Below are positions 54,353 through 62,643 of a DNA stretch of 64,000 nucleotides, piece by piece. The notes under the pieces are model-generated. The model was given only the letters and a program-made list of their open reading frames with translations, did not search any database and was not told the DNA's origin. The DNA lies in assembly GCA_016214895.1 (NCBI GenBank), contig JACRMR010000017.1:124001-188000 (forward strand), written 5' to 3'. Both the position numbers and the translations under genes were made by a program. The DNA comes from a candidate division KSB1 bacterium. Lineage in GTDB: Bacteria > Electryoneota > RPQS01. How positions within the stretch are numbered: the stretch's first letter is position 1; every line of letters begins with the position of its first letter.

Positions 54353-54910
54353 CTATTCATCGAGATAGGCGTTGACGACGCCGCACCAATAGTCGTAAGA
54401 GTGAGTGCCGACGATGGTGTTCACGACGTCACCGTAACGATCCACCACGAGGGTGGTGGGAATGGCCGCCGGCCGGTGGTAAAGCTCGGCCACGTCCGAG
54501 TTGAAGATGCCGCAGGTGTAAGCAATGTCGTAGTCATCGGCGAAATCCCGCACGTCGTAGAACCCGTCGCGTGCCAACGCTATGCCGATGACCTCGAAAC
54601 CGGCGTGCCGGTAATCGAGATAGAGTTCGTTGAAATCGCCAATCTCGGAGCGGCACGGACCGCACCAGGTATCCCAGAAGTTGATCAGCACGACCTTGCC
54701 GAGATGCTGCGACATGTCGCAGACACAGCCGTCCACGGTGTAGAGATCGAAGTCGAGCGCGGTGCGATCATCCACCGGGCAGTAGATCTCGCTTTCAAGT
54801 TCACAGCCGCCAATGAACAACCCGGCCAGCGTAAGCCCGAGCAGCCAGAGATATGTCCGCGGGGATTCCGGCAAGGACGCAGTCCCTGCTCGGCGGAAAC
54901 GATTGTTCAT
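54353..54910 (-). CDS. TlpA/ResA-like thioredoxin-fold lipoprotein
   Basis: This protein has 185 residues. The hydrophobic section LWLLGLTLAGLFIGGC ends in a lipobox Cys36. The thioredoxin-like domain has LINFWDTWCGPCRSEIGDFN with the C83/C86 redox pair, FEVIGIALARDGF and the cis-Pro region RPAAIPTTLVVDRYGDVV. Extra cysteines (C44, C62, C64, C115, C178) are unusual. It should act as a membrane-tethered disulphide reductase or oxidase on exported proteins, many of which are Cys-rich here. The first ~18 residues (..FRRAGTASLPESP..) are encoded by an intergenic-type palindrome, and no alternative start exists after it. Confidence 0.88.
   Translation of the reverse strand: MNNRFRRAGTASLPESPRTYLWLLGLTLAGLFIGGCELESEIYCPVDDRTALDFDLYTVDGCVCDMSQHLGKVVLINFWDTWCGPCRSEIGDFNELYLDYRHAGFEVIGIALARDGFYDVRDFADDYDIAYTCGIFNSDVAELYHRPAAIPTTLVVDRYGDVVNTIVGTHSYDYWCGVVNAYLDE
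54860..54896. repeat. Palindrome embedded in the coding start of the TlpA-like gene
   Basis: On the minus strand it reads CCGCCGAG, then GCAGGGAC-TGC-GTCCTTGC (one mismatch), then CGGAATCC: a full member of the CCGCCGAG...CCGGAATC family. It encodes about 12 residues between the start codon and the signal-peptide core. Confidence 0.75.
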
Positions 54911-54926
54911 GGGTGCGCTTCACGGT

Positions 54927-55598
54927 TTAGCGGCGTCCCCGGCGATTACGGTCATGTCCGCGATCATCATCATCCCAACCGCGTCCACCGCGATGATCCC
55001 AGCCCGGTCCGCGATGATCGTGGCGGCAGTGGTTGTCGCAGCGATGATGCGGATGGCGCGGCGGCCCACCCCAATACCAGCCGACGTGAAGGCGCGGCGG
55101 CGGCGGAACATAATAGTAGCCGCGTTCAGACCAGCGCGGGCCATCGCCGCAATAGTGGCGGTCCGCCCACTCAAAGCTCGGATGCCAGCCGTAGCCGTAA
55201 TCACCGCGATCGGCCCAGCGCGGATAACCGTCGCTGTCCCACAGCTCGAAATAGAAACCCGGCCCGTCGATCGATCCCGCGAACAAGAATCCGCCGTCAT
55301 CATCGTAGAGTTCGCCCCAACCGCTGACGGTCACGTCCACGCCGCTGCGGAGCGAGTAGCCGCGCTGATCCCAATAACGACGCGGACCCAGATTCACGGT
55401 CACCTGCGCCCCGCGTTCCGTACGCAACGTGGCGCGTTGACCATCAATGGAGGTGATTGTACCACTGACACTCACCCGGTCGAGATCCCGGCCGGTGTCC
55501 GTCGAATAGCGCTCGACATAGCGCGGGGCGGCCCACAGTTGCGTGCCGAGTCCGAGCAGGAGCATGGCAATCAGAGAGAGGTGCGGATGGCGTTGCAT
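54927..55598 (-). CDS. Exported protein with OB-like domain and His/Asp/Arg/Gly-rich tail
   Basis: This protein has 223 residues. GAAGGAG precedes the ATG. The signal peptide is MQRHPHLSLIAMLLLGLGTQ. Residues 30-110 read like a small beta-barrel (VSVSGTITSIDGQRATLRTE, SGVDVTVSGWGELYDDDGG) similar to DUF5666-type OB folds. The rest is aromatic- and Gly-rich, ending in a tail of His, Asp, Arg and Gly (CDNHCRHDHRGPGWDHRGG...). Such tails can bind metals or nucleic acid or be disordered; no function is assigned. It lies 16 bp upstream of the TlpA-like gene on the same strand, so the two are likely cotranscribed. Confidence 0.7.
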   Translation of the reverse strand: MQRHPHLSLIAMLLLGLGTQLWAAPRYVERYSTDTGRDLDRVSVSGTITSIDGQRATLRTERGAQVTVNLGPRRYWDQRGYSLRSGVDVTVSGWGELYDDDGGFLFAGSIDGPGFYFELWDSDGYPRWADRGDYGYGWHPSFEWADRHYCGDGPRWSERGYYYVPPPPRLHVGWYWGGPPRHPHHRCDNHCRHDHRGPGWDHRGGRGWDDDDRGHDRNRRGRR

Positions 55599-55686
55599 AA
55601 GTTAACTCCTTCGTGTTCGTGAATGCTCACGGACGGGACTCCTTCGGCCCGCCGGCGTCATTCCCCCGTTCTGATCGTTTGACCGT

Positions 55687-57597
55687 TCAACGGGCCGGAG
55701 GTTTAACGGACGTATCGGCTAACGCGGCATCCATGTTTTTCACCAGACTCGCCCAGAGTGTATCAGCGGGATTGCACTCGCTGGCAATTTGTAACAGTTG
55801 TCGCCCGAGCCGCCCGTTCCCGCGCTTGCCGACCTCCACGCCAATATAGGCGACCAGCCCGGCATACTGCGGAGCCCGGCGAGCGGCGGCCTCGGCGTAT
55901 TTCGCCGCGGGTTCGTAACTTCCCCGCCGTAAGAGCGCATCGGCGACCTTGTAATGGTAACGCGGGTTCGGCTCGACTTGCAGCGCTTCGAGATAGGCGC
56001 GATGCATTTGATTCGCATCACCCCGCCGCTCGAAATGTGTGCCCAACTTCTCCCACCCGTATGCGCTGCGGCCGCGATCGAGCCGTAACAAGTTCTCGTA
56101 GCGATGAATCAGCCGTGGCTCATTCGTGTTCAGATAAAGGTAAGGCAGGCCGACGAGCAGCACGCAGGCGACGATCGCCGCGTTGACTTCCGCGCACTGC
56201 TCGGGCGGTGTCGAGGATGCCGCGAGCCAGGCTCCGCCGATGATCAGGGGCAGCAGTCCCACCGCGAGCAAATCCCAATCGACCGCCATGCCGAGATTCG
56301 GATTGAACGTGGCGACATACACCAGTCCGGAGCAAGCGGCCAACAACAAGAAGGCGCTGACGCCGTCGCTCGCTAAACCGCGTCGAACGGCGAAGAGCAG
56401 CAGCGCAGGCAGCCCCAGCAGCGCCAGCAAGTTCAGCAGATCAACGGCATGATTGAGCGTGAGCAGCGCGTAGCCGTCGGAACTCCGCGCCGCCGTCAGG
56501 GGCAAAATCGTGAACCAGCCGTTCCAGCCTTGCACATAGACATAAGCCGCGAGTCCCGCGAGTGCGAGCAGTACGCCGGTGGTCGCGAAGAGTTTGCGCA
56601 CAGGACGGGGTTGGGTCGCCCGGCGAAGTGCAAGCAATGTGGCCAACAGCACCGCCGGAAACAGGACCAGCATGGAGTAGTGAAAGCCCACCGCCAGCGC
56701 GAAGCAGAGCCAGGTCCGCCACGGGAAACGCTGGCCCGCGCCCAATTCGACAATGCCCGCGAACAGGCAGGCGACGAGGGCCAGCGAAGCCCACGCGTAG
56801 TTCTCGACGTAGCCGAAGTAGAGCAGCATCGCCGAACTGCCGAACACGATCCAATAGAACAGAGCGCGGCCCGGTGGCGCGAGTGCGCGGCGCACAAAAA
56901 GGATCGTAAGCAATACGACAAGCGCACCGGCCAGCGCGGAGAGCAGGCGATAGGTCTGCTGCGCGGCGTCCTTGCGCTTATTCTCTTCGCGCGATTGACG
57001 CTGTAACGCGTCGAACGCGTTCTTGGGGTAAGGTCCGGACTCGGTTTGCGGATAGGAGGGGCGAACCCACTGAAAGACCGCGTCGTGCAGCAGGATCTCG
57101 AGCGGCTCCTTGCGCAGATTGCGCTCCATATTTTCGGGAAACTTGCGGTCCGTATCGTGCTGCTCCTGATAGCGCGCGATGGTTGCCAATTCGTTCAACC
57201 AGAGTTGGCCGTCACCGAGCAGCGGCGCGGGGACCGCGCGAAAATAGAAGAGCGCAAAAGCGCCGCCGGCGAAGAGCAGGGCCGGAAGGCGCGGGACGCG
57301 GGCAGACCACGCGTGGAGTTTCCGCAGCGGCGCGGCAGACCACGGCGAGAGCAGGAAGCTCGCGACCAGCACCAGCGGGATGCCAAACGCGAGCGGGATG
57401 TAGTTCAGCGCGTGCACGCCCCACATGCGCGATTGCGGCCACAGATAGGCGGCAATCATCGCCGCCACCAACAGCGCGCCGCCGACGCGCAAGGCGAGGA
57501 TTAGATGTGAACCGTTGGGCAGCGGTGCGCCGGCGCGCTCGTCGCGGGAACGGGGATTCGGTTTGCCGTGGGTTGGTCTCGCCGCAGTCTTAGACAC
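55687..57597 (-). CDS. Polytopic membrane protein with C-terminal TPR-like repeats
   Basis: This protein has 636 residues from a GTG at 57597; a longer frame would overlap the upstream gene by 64 bp. About ten to eleven hydrophobic helices are seen (e.g. VGGALLVAAMIAAYLW, IPLVLVASFLLSPW, LLALAGLAAYVYVQGW, LLNLLALLGLPALLLFAV). The first large loop holds LLGDGQLWLNELATIARYQE and a charged section. The last 130 residues form TPR-like helices (KLGTHFERRGDANQMHRAYL EALQVEPNPRYHYKVADALL). The layout, with a large first extracytoplasmic loop carrying acidic residues, resembles GT-C glycosyltransferases or O-antigen-ligase-like enzymes, but no family could be fixed. It is one of the few non-secreted genes in this region. 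Confidence 0.75.
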   Translation of the reverse strand: MSKTAARPTHGKPNPRSRDERAGAPLPNGSHLILALRVGGALLVAAMIAAYLWPQSRMWGVHALNYIPLAFGIPLVLVASFLLSPWSAAPLRKLHAWSARVPRLPALLFAGGAFALFYFRAVPAPLLGDGQLWLNELATIARYQEQHDTDRKFPENMERNLRKEPLEILLHDAVFQWVRPSYPQTESGPYPKNAFDALQRQSREENKRKDAAQQTYRLLSALAGALVVLLTILFVRRALAPPGRALFYWIVFGSSAMLLYFGYVENYAWASLALVACLFAGIVELGAGQRFPWRTWLCFALAVGFHYSMLVLFPAVLLATLLALRRATQPRPVRKLFATTGVLLALAGLAAYVYVQGWNGWFTILPLTAARSSDGYALLTLNHAVDLLNLLALLGLPALLLFAVRRGLASDGVSAFLLLAACSGLVYVATFNPNLGMAVDWDLLAVGLLPLIIGGAWLAASSTPPEQCAEVNAAIVACVLLVGLPYLYLNTNEPRLIHRYENLLRLDRGRSAYGWEKLGTHFERRGDANQMHRAYLEALQVEPNPRYHYKVADALLRRGSYEPAAKYAEAAARRAPQYAGLVAYIGVEVGKRGNGRLGRQLLQIASECNPADTLWASLVKNMDAALADTSVKPPAR

Positions 57598-57608
57598 AGT
57601 GAGTTTGA

Positions 57609-58826
57609 TTACGGACAGTAATGGACGACTACGTAGTTGCGATAGCGCTCGGTGTAATCCGGTTCGATCCAACTATGCGCGCCCGGCGAGGATACCTGCT
57701 GATCACGCAAGCTCCATTGGAGATCGAGGCCGCCATCGGGGTTGCCGTCGTTGTTCGCGATGGTCGTGCTGTAGATGCGGTCGTAGCCGTTGGAAGGCGC
57801 GAACCAGTGCAACGTCACTTGCGGTCCCACGCCGGCCTGGATCGTCAGCAAGGAGCAGGGCCGGCAGGGGCAGGGACTCGCGCAGGTTTCGAGCGGCGTG
57901 AATTCGCCGCCATAAAGCGACGTGCACTCGGCTTCGGTGAGTCCGTCCGAACAGCTCGAACCGCCGAAGTAACAACAGCGCCCGAGCAGGGGCGGCAAGG
58001 ATACGTCGATGACGTAATCACCGCAGCCGGTGGCGTACCCGTGAACAATGAAAAAATAGGTCTCACCGGCGGTGGCTGTGAAGTCGATCGAACTCGCGAC
58101 TCCGCCGCAAGCAGGACCGTTATCGTCGTTGCAGGCAATCTGTGTGGTGCCGGGACAACTGCCGCCCGTTTTGACCTGTAGCCCGGTGTCGTATGCCGAA
58201 CCGCAGAGCGAGACGCGGATACTCGTGGTCAGCGTGGCCGTGTAGGTATAGACGGTATCCGCGGACGTCGCCCCGACGCAATTGGAGAAGTCGTTCGCGT
58301 CGTTGCATGTATTGCCCGCATCGGTGAACGGGAGCGCCGCAATGATTTGCCCCGGACAATCGTTGACCGACGCCGGGAGCGTCAGGTTCAGCGTGTAATT
58401 GCCGTTGGCCGTGCCGTAACCATCCACCACGATCCAGTAGGTCACGCCGGCCGTGGCCGTAAATTGCAGCGAACTGCTGGTGCCGGTACAGGACGGCCCG
58501 TTGTCGTCATTGCAGGCCACCTCCGTCGTGCCCGGACAGGATCCGCCCGTGCGAACCGTCAGCCCGGTATCAAAACCGCTGCCGCACAACGAGACGATCA
58601 CCGCGGCATCGTTCGTCGGGGTCAGCGTATAGATCGCGTCCGGTCCGCCGGCGTTATAACAGGCGCCGGCGGCATTGTCCGTCAGGCCAGCTGTCGTGCC
58701 CGTGTCGGAATAGGGCAGGGCGGCAATCACGGTCCCGGGGCAGGTATCGCTGCCCTGATCCAGTGGATCGCGGGCCGCAGCAACGAGGGTCAAAGTCAGT
58801 AGCAGAAATCCGATCAGCAGTTTCAT
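57609..58826 (-). CDS. Cys-rich secreted protein with two PPC-like domains
   Basis: This protein has 405 residues from the ATG at 58826; a TTG at 58859 is rejected. The signal peptide is MKLLIGFLLLTLTLVAAA. Two tandem ~120-residue PPC-like domains each contain 'VIVSLCGSGFDTGLTVRTGG', 'CNDDNGPxC', and 'GVTYWIVVDGYG' or 'GETYFFIVHGYA'. A Cys-rich stretch follows (GRCCYFGGSSCSDGLTEAEC). A final FnIII-like but atypical segment ends in YRNYVVVHYCP. The first domain of the 859-residue protein at 4539-7118 is a clear relative. It is exported; the binding role is unknown. The 3' end sits 11 bp from the membrane-protein start, which suggests cotranscription. Confidence 0.8.
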   Translation of the reverse strand: MKLLIGFLLLTLTLVAAARDPLDQGSDTCPGTVIAALPYSDTGTTAGLTDNAAGACYNAGGPDAIYTLTPTNDAAVIVSLCGSGFDTGLTVRTGGSCPGTTEVACNDDNGPSCTGTSSSLQFTATAGVTYWIVVDGYGTANGNYTLNLTLPASVNDCPGQIIAALPFTDAGNTCNDANDFSNCVGATSADTVYTYTATLTTSIRVSLCGSAYDTGLQVKTGGSCPGTTQIACNDDNGPACGGVASSIDFTATAGETYFFIVHGYATGCGDYVIDVSLPPLLGRCCYFGGSSCSDGLTEAECTSLYGGEFTPLETCASPCPCRPCSLLTIQAGVGPQVTLHWFAPSNGYDRIYSTTIANNDGNPDGGLDLQWSLRDQQVSSPGAHSWIEPDYTERYRNYVVVHYCP

Positions 58827-58925
58827 AGTCACATCTTGCGTTAAGTTACAGGCGGTCAAACAAGATAAGCAATCAAAGGCGGGATTTCAAGGCTTTTGAA
58901 CCTATCCCAAAATAGCAGCAGGGGG

Positions 58926-58984
58926 GCAACGGGGCTTCAGCCCGTTGTCTGCGTTACTTGGCAAGGGGCTAAAGCCACCTTGCC
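58926..58984. repeat. Pair of adjacent hairpins
   Basis: CAACGGGGCTTCAGCCCGTTG and GGCAAGG-GGCTAAAGCC-ACCTTGCC stand side by side in the 58860-59116 gap. Both enclose a GGCT(T/A)..AGCC core, typical of dispersed intergenic elements. Confidence 0.65.
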
Positions 58985-59042
58985 TTGCTGAAGTTGTTAC
59001 TCCGATCCTGTTTCAAAATAGGCTCCTGGCGGCCTCAAAATA

Positions 59043-59100
59043 GAAGGCGGGGCCGCTTGCGCAACCCCGCCTTCATGATCCGGGGAGTCAGACTCCCCGG
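59043..59100 (-). terminator. Double hairpin terminator of the 590-residue sorting-domain protein
   Basis: GAAGGCGGGG / CCCCGCCTTC (59043-59074, 12-nt loop) and CCGGGGAGTC-A-GACTCCCCGG (59080-59100) lie within 75 bp of the minus-strand stop. Confidence 0.65.
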
Positions 59101-59116
59101 AGATCGGTCGCCGATG

Positions 59117-60889
59117 TTACTTCATCAGGACCATCTTGCGATTGGCGGTGAAGCCGTTCGCTTCGAGACGGTACAGATAGACTCCCGAGGGCAGGCTGGC
59201 GCCGTTGAAGTTGGCGATGTGGCGCCCCGCGCCCAGCTCATCGTTCATGAGCGTGGCGACGTTGTGGCCCAGCACGTCGTAAACCTTCAGCGTAACATGA
59301 CCCGCTTCCGCGAGGTCAAAGGCGATGCTCGTCTCCGGGTTAAACGGATTCGGGAAGTTCTGAAGCAGGGCAAACTCGCCCGCGGTCGGCGCGGCGAAGC
59401 GCGGAATCGCATCCGTCGTCGCCTCGTCACGGCGGTTCCCGGCGAAATCAACAGATACCAGGGTATAGTGATAGAGGGTGCCATTCTGCAAACCGTGGTC
59501 CGTCCAGGTATAGTCATGCCGCACCGTTGACGAACCGGCGCCATTGATCCGAGCGGCCAGCGCGCCATCACGCATGACTTCAAAGTGGTCGTTGTCGGTT
59601 TCCGACTGCGTCGCCCAATTCAACGTGACACTGGCATCGCCGGCGATTGCACTGAAGGAGCTGACTTCGACACTCAGGATATCGCACGGCGGAACGTGCA
59701 GACAGAAGTCGTACACATAGGTCGGGCAGGTCGGGGACGTGACCGTCACCGTGAAGCAAATGTCGCCACCGGACGTATTGTAGGACAGTGCCGCGCTGAA
59801 GTTGACGGCCGAGTTGTTGCCCGGGGTGATGGTGCCCGCGCTCTGGCTGGCCGGAGTCACCGAGGCCGTGCCACCAGAGCCGGATCCATCGCTCAGCGCG
59901 ACGGTCACGTCGTTGCAGGTCGTGCCACCGTTGTTCGCCACGCTGATCAGGATATTGGCAGGATTGGGCGTGATCGCGTAATTCTCGCAGCGCAGCGGCG
60001 GAACCGAGACGCTGATCTGCAGGTCGCCGGGCGAGGTCAGAATTTCGCCCACACCGTAATAGGTCCCCACCATGCGGTCGGCACCGGGAGCAACCGGAAC
60101 TTCGTTCCACTGGTAAAGCACCGCGGAATCGCCGTAGGGCGTGTTGGTGCACACGCGGTTCCAGCAGGTTCCCCAGAACGGACCCCACTGACCGAAAGCG
60201 AGCGCATCCGGCGTCACGATATTGGGATCACCAAAACGAGTAAAAGTTCCGCGACCGACGATCGCGTTCGACGTGGGAATGGCATCCCAGTAGTCCGCCG
60301 CGAACGCGGCAGTGTAGCAAGTCTCATCCAACAGGTGAGTCGCGCCAAGATACAATTCGGCGGCGTCATCACCGTCAACAGTGGTATCATACTCGTACAG
60401 GACACCGATGTTGTGTGAGACGTTGTCAAGATTCGTGACGATGGTCTGGGTCAGAATCGCACCCGTGGTTGCGCTGAATAGCACCGGAGTGTGACGAACC
60501 TCAACCTGGATCGCGCCGATCACAAAATAGTCGTGGATGCTCACATCGACGACTTCGGTAACATACGTCGCTTGTCCGTCACAAGCACTGCCCTGCTGAC
60601 CGTCGATGTTGTAAACAAGGCCGTCGATCGAAACGCGGATGTCGGACGTGGCGGGGCCGGACGGATAGAAATACAGCAAGCTTTGTCCGGCAGCCGTACC
60701 GATGTTGAAATCGCCGTCGCCGTCAGTTTGCACACACACGAGGGCGTTGCAGAGCGAGGCACTGCGGCTGGCATCGCCAAGCGCCGCTTTGTCGATGGGG
60801 TCATCAAGAGTCGAGGTCGGGCGGTGGCCAGCCCAGACAGCCAGCGTCAAAGTGAGCAGTCCCGTCAAAATCATGGCAAACGTCTTCAT
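59117..60889 (-). CDS. Secreted protein with FnIII-like and PNPFNP sorting domains
   Basis: This protein has 590 residues. AAGGAGA precedes the ATG. The signal peptide is MKTFAMILTGLLTLTLAVWA. The N-terminal 290 residues form an unrecognised domain (FNIGTAAGQSLLYFYPSGPA, SIHDYFVIGAIQVEVRHTPV, VLYEYDTTVDGDDAAELYLG). A CARDB-like section follows (SVANNGGTTCNDVTVALSDG). Next is the SVEVSSFSAIAGDASVTLNW FnIII-like domain. The last part is the sorting domain (NFPNPFNPETSIAFDLAEAG ... YRLEANGFTANRKMVLMK). It is expected to be exported by a type IX-like system. The C-terminal 180 residues closely resemble those of the protein at 25703-27532. Confidence 0.88.
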   Translation of the reverse strand: MKTFAMILTGLLTLTLAVWAGHRPTSTLDDPIDKAALGDASRSASLCNALVCVQTDGDGDFNIGTAAGQSLLYFYPSGPATSDIRVSIDGLVYNIDGQQGSACDGQATYVTEVVDVSIHDYFVIGAIQVEVRHTPVLFSATTGAILTQTIVTNLDNVSHNIGVLYEYDTTVDGDDAAELYLGATHLLDETCYTAAFAADYWDAIPTSNAIVGRGTFTRFGDPNIVTPDALAFGQWGPFWGTCWNRVCTNTPYGDSAVLYQWNEVPVAPGADRMVGTYYGVGEILTSPGDLQISVSVPPLRCENYAITPNPANILISVANNGGTTCNDVTVALSDGSGSGGTASVTPASQSAGTITPGNNSAVNFSAALSYNTSGGDICFTVTVTSPTCPTYVYDFCLHVPPCDILSVEVSSFSAIAGDASVTLNWATQSETDNDHFEVMRDGALAARINGAGSSTVRHDYTWTDHGLQNGTLYHYTLVSVDFAGNRRDEATTDAIPRFAAPTAGEFALLQNFPNPFNPETSIAFDLAEAGHVTLKVYDVLGHNVATLMNDELGAGRHIANFNGASLPSGVYLYRLEANGFTANRKMVLMK

Positions 60890-60954
60890 GGGGTCTCCTT
60901 CTGTGAACGCAACGATGCGATTGTCGATTGAGTGACAGATTTAGTGTGAGTAGT

Positions 60955-60983
60955 ATGGTAAGGATATTAAGAGACGATGTCAA
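60955..60983 (-). promoter_or_regulatory. Sigma-70-like promoter of the 590-residue secreted protein
   Basis: On the minus strand TTGACA (60983-60978) and TACCAT (60960-60955) are separated by 17 bp, about 65 bp before the start codon at 60889. Confidence 0.5.
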
Positions 60984-61220
60984 CAAATGTCCTTTCTCTA
61001 TCTGAGAAAACCATGATTGCTAACCAAATCACCCAATTATTCTAACTCATTTAATTATGACAACTTTTGTCCTATTATGGTGTATTCGCCATGATTTCGA
61101 CACCTGAGAAGGAGAGGCATAGCCGTTGGATGACAGGGGTCAGCAGGTATCGACGCGAGGAGGGGGGGACGACGCCCGGGCGGGCGCCGTTGAGCTCCAG
61201 ACCGGAATCCGGAAAACAAA

Positions 61221-61248
61221 AGTGCCGCAGTCTGGTGACTGCGGCACT
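61221..61248 (-). terminator. Perfect hairpin with T-run on the minus strand
   Basis: AGTGCCGCAGTC-TGGT-GACTGCGGCACT is a perfect 12-bp stem. On the minus strand it is followed by TTTTGTTTTCC, so it would stop a transcript coming from the right. Confidence 0.75.
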
Positions 61249-61297
61249 GAAGCCGACGAAGTAAACCCCTTGAGGAGGTGGGGTGTTGTTCTCGAGC

Positions 61298-61477
61298 CTA
61301 CGACACGCGCCTGGCGAAGCCCGGGATCCGTAGCAGGCCCATGAGTGAATAAACCATCACCATGAACACCCCCTGCAGAAGGGTACTGGCCACGAACCGT
61401 CCGATATGAAGAAAATGCGATTGCACGATCAGTTCATCCTTGTTTCGCTGGACGTCCGAGACGCCCCAATGCGCCAT
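61298..61477 (-). CDS. Possible small membrane protein (59 residues)
   Basis: This is a weak candidate. The ATG at 61477 opens 59 codons with one hydrophobic stretch FVASTLLQGVFMVMVYSLMG, ending in a basic tail. There is no Shine-Dalgarno sequence and no homology that I recognise. The support is positional: a strong minus-strand terminator lies 50 bp after its stop, and no other minus-strand gene could use it. A non-coding RNA is an equally good explanation. Confidence 0.3.
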   Translation of the reverse strand: MAHWGVSDVQRNKDELIVQSHFLHIGRFVASTLLQGVFMVMVYSLMGLLRIPGFARRVS

Positions 61478-61900
61478 CAATTAGCTCATACTTATGATAA
61501 ATATATTTAAACGGGTTGTCAAGTCGCTGTGACACTCATGATAGGATTAGTACAGATAACTCGGATTCGATGCGTGGAATTAAGCTATTCTGATTGCGGC
61601 AATTGCGAATATGCCAAAGTTTGTCTAATTTAGAAAACGAGGAGTCAGAGCAGCGCGGTGCCTCTTCATTCGTCCGAACCGGCCCCGCCGGTCACCTTGC
61701 TTCGAAAGACCCGACCCGTTATCTTGCGGAGGGTCCCCAGAATTGGTTAGCATTAGTACCGTGACGATGGCCCTGAAACCGCCGGCCCCCTCACTCGTAT
61801 AACCCCTGTCGAGAGCCGTCTTCCGCGACGACGGCCGGAACTCCGCCGCCAGACGAATTCGCCTACTGTCAATAATTCAACCTCCCAGGAGACCAATCCC
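61478..61900. other. Leader region of the superoxide dismutase gene
   Basis: This is a 423-bp gap, AT-rich between 61480 and 61640. TTGTCA..TGATAG with a 17-bp spacer at about 61516-61544 is a possible plus-strand promoter far upstream. AGGAGA at about 61886-61891 is the Shine-Dalgarno sequence of the dismutase. No Fur- or OxyR-type site was recognised. Confidence 0.4.
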
Positions 61901-62491
61901 ATGGCTTTCACCGCCAAAGACTTCGGCCCGAATATTTTGAACCTCGATGGCATTTCGAAAAAGGCCGTCGAAGAGCATCTTAAGCTCTACAACGGCTATG
62001 TCAACAAGTCCAATGAAGTGATGGAGAAGCTCAAGACCGTCGATCTCTCGACCGCCAATCAGATCTTCAGCGACGTGCGCGCGCTCAAAGTCGATCTGAG
62101 CTTCGCCATCGGCGGCATGCAGAATCATGAAATTTATTTCGCGCATCTCAAAAGCGGCGGCCAGATGCCCGCGGGCGACGTGAAGGCGCAGATCGAAAAA
62201 GATTTCGGCGGTTGGGATGGCTACGTGAAGGACTTGAAAGCAACCGGCATCTGCTCGCGCGGTTGGGCGTGGACGGTGTGGTTCCCCGAAGCGGGCCGGC
62301 TGCTGAACTGGGCCGGCGACGCGCAAAACAGCTACCTGTCGTGGAATCTGCGGCCGATTCTGGCGATGGATGTTTATGAGCACGCCTACTTCATGGACTT
62401 TGGCGTCAATCGCGGCGGCTATATCGATACGTTCCTCAAGAACCTCGACTGGGACGTGATCGGCGCGAACTGGGAGAAGGCGCGGAAGTAG
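61901..62491 (+). CDS. Divergent Fe/Mn-family superoxide dismutase
   Basis: This protein has 196 residues. The four metal ligands fall at canonical spacing: H26 (VEEHLKLYNGYV), H76 (GGMQNHEIYFAHL), D157 and H161 (AMDVYEHAYFMDFG). GGWDGYVKDLKA and GWAWTVWFPEAGRLLNW are the usual C-terminal domain signatures. The N-terminal HHxxHH box of typical members is reduced to a single His, and the usual 'GSGW' reads CSRGW, so this belongs to a divergent branch whose metal choice I cannot infer. It converts superoxide to oxygen and peroxide. There is no signal peptide, so it is cytosolic. Confidence 0.85.
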   Translation: MAFTAKDFGPNILNLDGISKKAVEEHLKLYNGYVNKSNEVMEKLKTVDLSTANQIFSDVRALKVDLSFAIGGMQNHEIYFAHLKSGGQMPAGDVKAQIEKDFGGWDGYVKDLKATGICSRGWAWTVWFPEAGRLLNWAGDAQNSYLSWNLRPILAMDVYEHAYFMDFGVNRGGYIDTFLKNLDWDVIGANWEKARK

Positions 62492-62518
62492 AAGGGGGTG
62501 GGTAGTGAGTGGAGTTGC

Positions 62519-62550
62519 AAAGGGCAGCCGGCGATGGCTGCCCTTTTTGA
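62519..62550. terminator. Terminator of the dismutase gene
   Basis: AAAGGGCAGCC / GGCTGCCCTTT is a perfect 11-bp stem with a 6-nt loop, followed by TTGA, between convergent genes. Confidence 0.85.
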
Positions 62551-62643
62551 ATTGCGATTCACTGATGATTCGCTTATCTTCGGGTAAGCACAGTGGCGGC
62601 TGGCGGCGACCACGATGCCGCACCACGCCAGCGCCGTGAGCCG

